Positions 22,610 through 31,766 of a DNA stretch of 64,000 bases are shown here, piece after piece (within the stretch, counting starts at the first letter, position 1; each line of letters begins with the position of its first letter). This stretch comes from Heterobasidion occidentale (Eukaryota; Basidiomycota; Agaricomycetes; Russulales; Bondarzewiaceae): contig JBCAQO010000002.1 of the NCBI GenBank assembly GCA_039111635.1, positions 1,364,001 to 1,428,000 of the forward strand, in the 5' to 3' direction. The position numbers and the translations under genes were made by a program. The notes beneath the pieces are model-generated. The model was not told the origin of the DNA. It made no database searches and saw only the letters and a list, made by a program, of their open reading frames with translations.

Positions 22610-22728
22610 ATGGGCAGTCCCCTTGACATCTTCGCCGCGGGTGAGTATCTTTGATATGTAGTATCTTGTGAGGGCTGATCCTGTTAATAGAATCCCAGGG
22701 ACTCAACTATGACATGAGGAAGACATTT
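22610..22728 (+). pseudogene. Possible truncated 5' end of an unknown gene at the duplication border
   Basis: ATG 22610 starts a 31-nt exon (MGSPLDIFAA). A canonical intron follows (22641-22690, GTGAGT..TAATAG), and the frame then continues ESQGLNYDMRKTF. At about 22728 the frame runs into the arm of the inverted duplication, after which it reads through non-coding 3' flank and soon stops. This fits a gene whose 3' part was cut off when the duplicate inserted. The protein family is not recognised, and chance cannot be ruled out over so short a stretch. Confidence 0.3.
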
Positions 22729-22911
22729 CAAAAATCTTGCAAATTGTCAGACTCTTTTCAGCTCCGAAAGCACTCTTTGTATTCGTTCCAACTACAGAAC
22801 AGGAGGAACACAAAGAACCCTATAAAAATAACGATATAACGTGCCCAAATAATAATAATATGCTCCATAGATTACTGGTCGTCAAGAAATTCGTTAACAC
22901 TCATTCGTCGA

Positions 22912-24638
22912 TTAATCGAGCTCGTTCAGCTCCCGGCTGGCAAGCAAGTTCAAAGCAATCAAGGAGTCGGTGCTGCAAAGTAGTTCAGCCCGTCAGTCGC
23001 CAAACAACAGTGAAGGATAAGGCAAAACGCACTCCAGGTCACGATCGAAAAGACCTTTGATCCCGTTGATGATGGGCTCAACCGCGGACGAAGCGGCGAG
23101 GCCAGCAACGGTGCCGAGAATACCCTTTCCGGTGGCACCAAGGGGCTCACGAGCTTCGAGGGCGGCATCGAGGTCGCGATCGAAGAGACCCTTGATCCCG
23201 TCGATGATGGGCTCAACTGCCGACGACGCGGCGAGACCGGCGACGGTACCCAGGATGCCCTTGCCAGTGGCGCCCAACGCGCGAGCGTCAACGTGGGTAG
23301 CGAAGCCTGGACCACCGACTCTGAGGTTGTCGATGACGTTCCTGAGAGCGACGACGTCGTCATCTTTGAGTTCGCGCTTGTCCTTGACGACATGGGGGGC
23401 GGCGGGGCCAACAGTGCTGCCGAGGGTCTTCTTGAGCTGGTCAATATCGATGCTGTCGAAGGGAAGGGTGTGAGCGACGTCGCGCTGCTTGTTGCCGAGG
23501 GCGGCATTGCCAGCGGCGACAGCGGCACCACCAGTAAGACCACCGATGATGCTGTTCTTGAGAACGGTGGCGATGTCGTCGGTGGCCTGTGGGAGAATCT
23601 TGCTCAACGCGCTGCCAAGGCTGCGAGCATCGAGTTCGTCGAACTCGCGACGCCTGAGGGATGATTCAGCATATGTTTGGTGAACCAAGAAGGTGGCACC
23701 TACTGCGCCTTGTCAGCGGGAGGTTTGTTCGCAACAGTGGTGGCAGCGACTTCGACACCGGAACCAGCAAGGCTACCAAGGATGGTGCCCGCGAGGCCTT
23801 TGCGGAGGGCCGCCGGCAACTTGGCCAATGCTGGGCCAATGCTGGCGCGAGCCTCAAGCTCGGACAATTCGCGCCTGAATATGAAATTCAGCATATGTCT
23901 GATAAACCGTATCACAAGAAACGTACTTGTCATTGCCGAGGAGAGCTTCACCAGCGGCAAGGACACCACCAGAGGCAAGCCCACCGACGATGCTGTTCTT
24001 CAAGACCTTGCTGACGCTCTCCGTGGCAGATGGTATCAACTTGCCGAGGAGGCTGCCAAGACCACGAGCCTCGAGCTCCTCGAGCGCGCGCTTGTTGGCC
24101 TTGCTGTCGTTTCCACCACCAAGGAAGTGGGTGAGAGCAGCGACGGCACCGCTGGTAACGGCACCAGTGCCGAGCTCCTTTACGATAGTACCGAGGGAAA
24201 GCTTGCGAGCTTCGATGTCGCCGTCACCGGACTCGCTGTGGGACAGACAAGGATTAGCAGGCGAGAAATATCGAATGAAAGCTGAAAACTCGCCTTTGAA
24301 GAGCTTCCATTAGCTCCGCGAGATCCTCAGGGCTGACGTCACGACGGCTGGAAGACGAGTCACCGCCGATGAAGTGGTTCAAGGCGGAGAGAGCTCCACC
24401 ACTGAGAGCACCGAGACCAAGTTCCTTGACGATCGAGCCGAGGCCCAACGCGCGAGCATCGATTTCCTCTGCACGAGCTTGAGCCTTAGTTTGACTATAG
24501 ATGATAAACAGAAAAAGTGCAAGTGTGAGCCGAAGACCAGGATTGTCAAGAACAAGAGACGCACGAGATGGGAACAGCGATCGCGGGGGAAGCGGCCGCG
24601 ACGAAGAGAAGAGCAGCGATCAACGAAGAAGAGTGCAT
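22912..24638 (-). CDS. Secreted repeat polyprotein with dibasic sites, copy B (KEP/Ece1-like organisation)
   Basis: This is the mirrored paralogue of copy A. Exons are 24565-24638, 24294-24494, 23927-24235, 23704-23874, 23033-23653 and 22912-22972, giving 478 residues. The signal peptide and exon 2 product are the same as in copy A apart from one residue. Exon 3 and above all exon 4 are diverged: LPAALRKGLAGTILGSLAG here against LEASLGKGVVNTIVGSLAA in copy A. Exon 5 starts and ends with nearly identical protein but has a diverged middle. KR/RR sites and the E/D-A-R module starts are kept in the diverged parts too, which argues they are under selection. The intron after exon 2 has a GC donor (AAG|GCGAGT), where copy A has GT. 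It is probably secreted and processed by Kex2; that is inference. Confidence 0.7.
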
Positions 24639-24879
24639 TATGACAAAAGTGATTTGGATGAGAAGAATCAGATGAATGTGATCGTGAAGATTAAGATTAG
24701 TTTGGGCGCGAAAGCAAAGAGTGACTCGTTAGGGAACAAAAAGTAGGTGGCTGTTGGAAAGACATGGTCAACATCGGGAGCGAGAGCAGGAATGAAGCAG
24801 AGGGAGATAACTCACCAACCAGTACCAAATGAATACGAAGAGAGCAGGAGCTGAGGAACTCGGTGGATTGACCTCCCTC

Positions 24880-24885
24880 TTTATA
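24880..24885 (-). promoter_or_regulatory. TATA box of repeat-protein copy B
   Basis: TATAAA on the minus strand, in the context GCGTATAAAGAGGGAGG, matches copy A exactly. It lies about 245 bp upstream of the start codon. The 5' UTR intron is kept here as well. Confidence 0.6.
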
Positions 24886-24906
24886 CGCGCGAGGAAATCA
24901 AAAAAA

Positions 24907-25506
24907 TCTATTTCTATTTCGTTAATGTATGACATTTTCTGCTCAGAGCCTCGTACATTTGAAAACACACCTGTAGACATGATCAAGTATCTATGTTGCG
25001 TTTTTCCTTGTCCGTGTCGGTGGGACTGAATCGTAATAATATCCATGTCAGAAACTAGCAAGGAGGTGGCACGAGACCGATTGCCCAGGTATGATACACG
25101 CCGGTAGTGATGCTAGTTGGTGCCAAGATCTGAACAGGCCCGCACTTCGCATGGGCAGGGCCATATAGGCGGCCTACTACAGTGAAATATGCTGTCTTGG
25201 TAGTGTCATTCCAAGACCGCTAACCTTCACGTGGTGATGTTCGGAAGGGGTCGGTCGAATTTAGCCGTCTTGGCAGGATACGTCGGAGTGCACTGCGTGA
25301 CCTGGTTTGATGTCGCGTCAACAAATGGACTAAATTGCCTTGGAAAAAAAACTAGGCTGCCACTGTCGCCACCCACGGTGTCGAGATTGCTCCTGGTCGT
25401 CGAGTATTCATGAGATCGTCCAGATCCCGCCATCCGCGCTTCGGCGCATCATGAGCCGATCGGTAGACTCGCACACAGCTTCTGTCAGTCGCTCCTGTCT
25501 CTAATC
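24907..25506. other. Divergent promoter region between repeat-protein copy B and COQ7
   Basis: About 600 bases with no recognised gene or RNA. It includes upstream sequence of both neighbours. The sequence just outside the duplication arm bears no visible resemblance to the flank of copy A. Confidence 0.6.
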
Positions 25507-26347
25507 ATGCCGCTTGTCTCTGCACGTCCATCGCCGCGCTCCTGCATTCGTATTCGATCGTCTTTGGTTGCTGCGTTGCACACCGGCACCCAACAACCCT
25601 CGTCGAAATACCTTGGCTCCACACAAGCTGACCATCCTTCCGTATCGTCATCACCCAATGATCTTTCTCCGTCTCAGAGGAGCACGTTGAATGCAGCTCT
25701 TCGTGTCGACCAAGCTGGAGAAGTCGCCGCAAACTACATCTACCAAGGCCAGTTGGCTGTCTTGCGGCGGGACCGTCGCACAGCTGCTCTGATTCAGGTA
25801 TGTCCCGCGGCTGATGAATTTGAAGATCGTGCTCATAGCACGCGCTGTTGTCATGGTCTTGTTCACGGCTCGATCAGGACATGTGGGAGCAGGAAAAGAA
25901 ACATCTGGTTGTGATGAATAAGCTGCAGGTACAGCATCGCGTCAGGCCCACCGTCCTTTGGGAGGTTGCCAAAGTCGCTGGCTTTGGACTTGGCGCTGTC
26001 ACTGCCTTGATGGGCAAAGAAGCTGCGATGGCCTGCACTGAGGCCGTAGAGACAGTCATCGGCGAACATTATGACGAGTTCGTCTTCTCGTGTTCATTTA
26101 GCCAATGCTTCATATAGCTGACTTGTCACTTTCATGCAGCCAGCTCAAAGAGATGGCTGAGTTTGACACCGAGCATCCGAGTCTTCCCTTGTTGAAGGAT
26201 ATCATCCGAGAGTTCCGAGACGACGAGTTGGAACATTTGGATACTGCGATCGAGCATGACTCTCAGCGTGCGCCTGCACATGCGTTGCTCAGCTCAGTCA
26301 TCGGCGCGGGATGTAAGATTGCCATTGAAGTCTGCAAACGTGTCTAG
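25507..26347 (+). CDS. COQ7: 5-demethoxyubiquinone hydroxylase, mitochondrial (Coq7)
   Basis: Coq7 hydroxylates demethoxyubiquinone in the penultimate step of coenzyme Q synthesis, on the matrix face of the inner mitochondrial membrane. Three exons fit exactly (25507-25797, 25878-26077, 26140-26347), giving 232 residues. The first ~55 residues are rich in Ser, Arg and Pro with few acidic residues, as in a targeting peptide. The di-iron carboxylate ligands are visible: DQAGEVAANYIYQGQ, WEQEKKHL, EAVETVIGEHYDD and FRDDELEHLD. The C-terminus SVIGAGCKIAIEVCKRV is conserved. All motifs needed for catalysis are present. Confidence 0.97.
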
Positions 26348-26415
26348 TTACGAGATTGGAGAGTTCAATGAAAGATGTCGATTTGATACATGTGAAGTGT
26401 ATGATAGCAATTAGT

Positions 26416-26881
26416 TCAGTCCTCTGTCGGCTCGGCGGCGGGAGGTGCGACCCTGTACAGGGATTCACCCCTGCGCTTCCCACTGAAACTCCACTTGAGC
26501 TGGACAGGAGAACATGAGCATGTGCTAAGAAAGGGAGGTATAAGGACGTACATCCTGCTGGGCTGAGAACCAGACCAGACTGGCTGGGATGAAGAGCAGC
26601 CCAGTCAACGAGATCCAGCTAGCTTTGGAGGTAAAGCGAAAATGCTTATACACATCCTCACGCTACGCAGTATGAGTGAGTGTGCACAAGGTATGACGCG
26701 ACTGAGCATACCATACGGTTCCATCGTTCTACGGACGCGTCTGTCTGGAGCGGAGTTAGAGGGTTCGAATATCATACGTGCATTTCGGTTTACACACTCG
26801 CACATAACCTGCAGTACGGGAGCAGAAAGGTGAGCGGAGAGAGAGAAGAAAAGGGTTGCTGGGCTCACCGTGACCCGCCAT
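26416..26881 (-). CDS. NDUFB4: NADH:ubiquinone oxidoreductase B15 subunit (NDUFB4-like)
   Basis: This is a small accessory subunit in the membrane arm of complex I. ATG 26881 starts MAGHG, followed by one long or two very short introns. The next exon reads DASVERWNRM and continues REDVYKHFRFTSKASW across a junction. One membrane helix follows (ISLTGLLFIPASLVWF). After a last intron comes VKWSFSGKRRGESLYRV, the KRRGE-type end typical of B15. The stop is at 26416-26418. Total length is about 90-100 residues. The first intron is uncertain: a split reading uses a 33-nt intron, unusually short. The start codon is 93 bp from that of the divergent RNA-binding gene. Confidence 0.75.
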
Positions 26882-26974
26882 GGTGGATGTCGAGTGTAAG
26901 TTTGTTGATCTTTGTTTATACAAAACTGCTTCTCTCCACCATCTTGCACTTCTTTGTCACTCGTCACTCAACTC

Positions 26975-29900
26975 ATGGCTTACAATCGTGAATGGGATAG
27001 AGGCAAGAATACTTGGGACGAAGGAGGCGGCTGGTACGACAATAATGGTCGCGGAAATGTCAGGGGCAGAGAAGAGGACTACCAGGGTGAAGGAAAACGA
27101 AGAAAGTATAACAATGGGGTGCGTCAGCGCAGCTGCACCTCTCATTATGGTCAAAAGATTCAGAATCGATTATTTGCAGAGTTACGATGCCTCCCAAAAC
27201 TGGGATGAAGGCAGTTATGACACCAGCTACTACGATACAAGCTATCAAGAGCAGCAGGACCCTCGTCCGACGCGTGGTGGACACAACGGAGGTGGCGGCG
27301 GCACAAGCAGTAGTGGACGCGGCGGCGGTGGCGGCGGGTTCTATGGTCATAAAAAGAACCTCGTGTCCAGCGAACCCAGCCCCCATGTAATCTTTCTTGG
27401 GCTAGATCCTGATTTTACAGAGGCGGACGTCCGTTGATCTTCCTTTCATCCCAATCTGCCTCTCGCTGAACGTCTGCCACAGCTCCAGGCATACCTCAAC
27501 AATCACGGCTTCTCCGTCGAGACGGTCACGATAATCCGAGATAGATCAACAGGCACTTGCCCATCACTTGACTTTACTCTTGGCCATTTGCATTGACGTC
27601 TCTTTCTTTTTTTGCTTCCCTTTGTGATCCTTCTACCTGCGACCGCTTGCCCATCTGTGCGCGTCCGAAGGTCAATCGAAGGGTTTTGGATTTGCGCAGT
27701 TCACGACGGTCGAGCATTCACGTGCGTTCGTCGACCCGCTCTTTCCGTTCATCCAGGTTCCTCCTCCCGCGTCGCACGGTGCGACTGCTACAGCCGCGTT
27801 TTACAAGGCGCTGGAGATGGGTACGCCGCACAACGGACGCAGGGTCAAGATTGATTACTCTCAGAGTGCGAACCCTGGGGACAGGAACCGCTTCGGACGG
27901 CCGGCGCACTCAAACGATGGCACGCGGGATATTGGCAACTCACAGGTTCCGATATTACTGTTCCGCGGGCTCGACCCGCTCTCTGGCCCCCAAGCGATCA
28001 TGCAGGCTATGAAGGGCTCTTCTGGTCCGTCCCAGGAAGGCGCTAAGGGCATGAAGCGCATCATCCTCATCAAGGACAAGGTCACGATGGCAAGTTGGGG
28101 TTTTGCTTTCGTTGAATTTGTGGACGTCCAGGTACGACATCTGTGTGTGTACTCCGTTGACCTTGTTTGATGCTTCAAACTGTGTTTTTCCGTTCCTAGG
28201 CCGCATCCACGGTCCTTGCAGCGACTATGTCACCCCAAATCCATCCGAATGGGTTCCGGATTTCTGATCGCCCTGTGGCAGCCTCTTTTGCGCACATATA
28301 CTCATTTCAGCCGCTGCCAGATCCTATGGTTCGTGACGAGGCCAGCATTCCGTCGTCGCTAACATTGGGTGGGGTGGAAGGCACATGGGTTCGATACTGG
28401 GATGAGGCTTCCACTATCGCTATGCTGGAGTTCGAAGTGCAAGAGCCCGCTCGACAGCTACCAACGTTTGGGACAGGTAAGAAGGAGAAGAAGAGGAAAG
28501 GTGTGTTGTGATTTTTTGCCCGCAAAAGTGGCGTTTACCATTGGAATGTTAGCTGTCGACGATAGCGTGGCAGAACGTCCCGCGCCTGTCGAGGCTTCGG
28601 CTCTGCCCGTGTCCAACAAGCCAGTTACGCTGAGCTTTAAGGGTTCGGCGGCTAACAAAAGCGCTTCTACTATCGCACGTAAGCACATTTCCCGTCTCGA
28701 AATCGTGCTATATCTGAACCACTCCTATGCATAGCGAAAGCGGTGGCTCCTTTGGCCTTAGGATTCTCGATGACGGATGAGTCAGGAACAAACGATGATG
28801 CTAATGTGGAGAAGTCCTCTGCGAATGATGACGCCAAGGGTTTGTCTCATACTCTGAGATACGGAGACAATTTGTTGTGGATGCGTTTATTGATGGTTCA
28901 TGCCATGCAGTTGCTGCGGCCAAGAAGGTGGCTCCGATGATTGCCAGCAAGAAGGTGCGTTTCAACTTAGTTGTTCAGCGGTTGTTTACGACTGACTGTT
29001 GCTCTACAGATTGCCAATAACATCACAAAGTGGAATCAAGTGCAAGAAGGTTTCAACGCCGACGCGCCCGCCGCCACCACTTCGACCACCGCGCCTCCTT
29101 CGGTAATGTCTCCTCTCAGTTTAGCAGCAGCATTCATCCGGCTCAATGTAAGGCGGGATTCAGGTTGTTGTCCCAATCAAGCAGGTCACACCCGAGGTCA
29201 AGGCGAAGCCAGCGACGCCTTTGCCGCCCGAGTCCGAGTTTGAGTTTTCTGATACTGCTAAGTTCGCGTGTATGCTGTGCGCGCGCCAGTTCAAGTCGTT
29301 GGAACAGCTGAAGCGGCATAACAAAGAGTCCGACTTGCACAAGGTATAGACCTGGCTCTGTCTTACATGCTTTCCCTTCGGCGTTCACTTCTTACATTTC
29401 ATGGTCACCCTATTTGATAGAAAAACTACAAAGACGCAAACTTGCGCGACATCGCGCGCGAGAAGGCCAACGCTACGAAAGCATTAGCGGCATCCAGTTC
29501 CAATGTTTCCAATTCCCCAGCGCAGCCGAAATACCGCGATCGCGCGTCCGAGCGGCGGGTCATGCACAACCAGCCAGATGTTCCGATGCCCGAAGGTTCC
29601 GAGGAGAAGCGGAAAATGCGTCGGTTCGCAGAGGGCCCGCCACCTCCACCTTCGCCGCCCTTGCCGCCTCCTAACCCTGGCCAGGACGAGACTAACGTGG
29701 GCAACAAGCTACTGAAGATGATGGGATGGAAGGAGGGCACCGGGCTCGGAGCGGATGGAGAGGGCAGGGTCGATCCCATGTAAGGCTGTCTGCTTTCACG
29801 CTTTATTGTGGTCCACGTATTCGTTGCTCGTTGCTGACGTTCGGGACCGAGCAGTAAGACCGCGCTGTACGCTGCTGGTGCGGGTCTGGGCGCGAGCAAG

Positions 29901-30061
29901 GCAAAGGAGGTTGGCAAGTACCCTGATGGATACACGGGGTACGTGCACATGGCGCAGGATGCGGTGAGTTCTTGGTTCCTTCTCGATAGGAGACGGTTGT
30001 GCATCTGTGAGCAAGTCGCTGAATGCTTCGCAAACAGGCCAGGGAGAGGTATGGCAGTTGA
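26975..30061 (+). CDS. RBM5/RBM10-like splicing regulator (two RRMs, zinc finger, G-patch)
   Basis: The domain order matches RBM5/RBM10, nuclear RNA-binding proteins that act in spliceosome assembly and 3' splice-site choice. ATG 26975 starts MAYNREWDRGKN and a Gly/Arg/Tyr-rich head. RRM1 spans HVIFLGLDPDFTEAD to GFGFAQFTTVEHSRAF (about 27385-27725). RRM2 has VPILLFRGLDPLSGP and WGFAFVEFVDVQAAS. A C2H2 finger (CMLCARQFKSLEQLKRHNKE) lies at about 29275-29330. A poly-Pro stretch precedes the G-patch (NVGNKLLKMMGWKEGTGLGA), and the protein ends ARERYGS at 30061. About ten introns are required, and the junctions in the middle third are approximate. It shares a short divergent promoter with the B15 gene. 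Confidence 0.88.
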
Positions 30062-30329
30062 TTGACAGTGTCGGGCAGGGCGGCTGTCGTCCGATCGCCC
30101 ATGTGTGGACTCACTTCCGCTGTGCATCGTCGAATCACTGTTGCGATCCCGTGCTGCATATTGTTATCTTACTCTCGTCACGCGATAAGTACAGCGCTTG
30201 GTTTATTAGGATGGATTCATTGATACTTCCAGTAAGAGCAGTTCGAAGACATCAAAGTCTGCGTGAAGTGAGAACAGGTACGTAGGTCCAACTTACGGCA
30301 AGGCAGGTATCTTTTACAGGGCAATGGTC

Positions 30330-31470
30330 CTACATGATGATGATACCGAAGGCGGCGGCGAGGAGGGCCAAGGGCGTGCTGAGGCCCTGCGCGCTCATAG
30401 CAGCATTCCCCGTGCTGGTGGTCGATTTGGCGGTGCTACTCGCGGTACCAGACGCACCGGTCGTCCCGGCCGTCGCCGCGTGGGCGGCAGGCAGAGTCGA
30501 TGTCACGACCGCGGACGTCGCAGAGGGAGTGGCCGTAGCTGTGCCTTCTTCCACGGTAATGTACGTGCCCTGATGCAAGGTGAGCATGCGGCGTGATCTC
30601 AGCCAAGCCAAAAAAAAAAGAACGTACGGCGACGGCAGCACCCAACTTGCTGGTCTGGACACGGCGGGGATTCGATCAGCGAGGGTCAGGGAGAAAGCGA
30701 AGTGCGAACCGAGATGTAGTCCTCGAGGTTGAAGACGGAGACGCCGACGTTTGCCGTCGAGAGGTTCGCCGGAGGAGTGAAGTCGGAGCCTTGGGGAAGG
30801 AGCAGGATGACGTAGCTGTGGGAAGCTGTCATCGCGCTGAGCCGAGATGAGCAAGCGCGGATTACGTACCGATGGGCACCGCTGCCCGACGCTGGAGCGG
30901 GTCCTGCATACTCTGTGACCGCCAGACCGGATACTGCGGATACGTTGAAGGGAGACGAGCCTGGAACATAGGGGGGCAATCAGCGTGTGTAGGGTGCATG
31001 GACTAGCGAGACACACCGGTGAGCGTGACATCATTGACCAGCCAGTGGCGGGTCTGTCCTTTGGATTCATCAGTACCGACAACATCAGCATCAGCCATGA
31101 CGAGCGTGTAGTTTCCCTCCAGCTTGACGGTGTCATTCGCGGGCGTAACAGTGAGCTGGGGCGTCGGCGCAACCTCTAGCAGATTTCGCGCACGCGCATA
31201 GGTCGGCGCGGGGTTAGCCAGGTGAATCGCGTCGTTTGTGCGAGTCATGAACTCACGGTCTTTGGTCAGCTTTTGGCCGGGAGAGATGACGCCCACGCCT
31301 GAGTAGGAGAGATTGAAGAAGGAAGTGGGGGCAAAGGTGGGGAGGAGCGAGGGGACGAGTCCGGCGTTGGAGAAGTGGGCCTGGATGGCCTCTATCTCGA
31401 GGGTGGGGTTGGTGGACTGAGCGGTAACGAGCGAGGCGAGAGAAAGAAGGAATGCTGCTGGGACAAACAT
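30330..31470 (-). CDS. Secreted PEBP-like protein with Ser/Thr-rich GPI-type tail
   Basis: The core resembles the phosphatidylethanolamine-binding protein (PEBP/YbhB) fold: YTLVMADADVVGTDE, then TRHWLVNDVTLTG, then GSGAHRYVILLLPQ with the GxHR motif. The usual DPDxP motif is degenerate (ADADVV). The first in-frame ATG is at 31470 and opens a signal peptide (MFVPAAFLLSLASLVTAQS). Residues after the core are rich in Ser, Thr and Ala, and the chain ends in a hydrophobic segment (LALLAAAFGIIIM) right before the stop, the pattern of a GPI-anchored wall protein. At least four exons are needed. Most intracellular PEBPs lack such ends, so a surface role is likely. The ligand is unknown. Confidence 0.8.
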
Positions 31471-31766
31471 GACAAACGGCGATGGCAAGTTCTACTTGGG
31501 TCGTTGTCGCGGTCGAGAGTGAAAAGAGATGCGGAACGAGCAAAGTCCGTCTGGGCCAATAAGGGCGCTCGTGGATGAGTCAGCCGAGGCGCTCATAGAG
31601 TGGTCCTCGCGTTTGACGTCGTGCTCATGGCTCAGTACCAATGTTTAGTGGTCGTTCTACAAAGGTTCCGGACATCGATAGCGAGGATAGAATAATCAAA
31701 ACATAATCAGATATTACAGATAATAAAATCACAGTCTACTGAGCGTCATCGTCAATGCCCAGGGTC

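Larger units (their letters stand above)
22728..24906 (-). repeat. Right arm of the large inverted duplication (copy B)
   Basis: This is the reverse-complement partner of 16435-18606. The arms are separated by about 4.1 kb that holds PET100, the dehydratase and the MITE-like element. Exons 1, 2, 4, 5 and 6 have exactly the same lengths in both arms; exon 3 is 6 nt longer here. Border positions are estimated by eye. Confidence 0.85.

Noticed and set aside
22840..22862. Trinucleotide-like AATAATAATAAT run as a microsatellite
   Set aside because: Only about four units, present identically in the 3' flank of copy A, and better read as part of the 3' UTR.
31471..31488. Longer N-terminus for the PEBP-like protein starting at 31488
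   Set aside because: The codon there is TTG, not ATG; the first ATG is at 31470 and gives a clean signal peptide.
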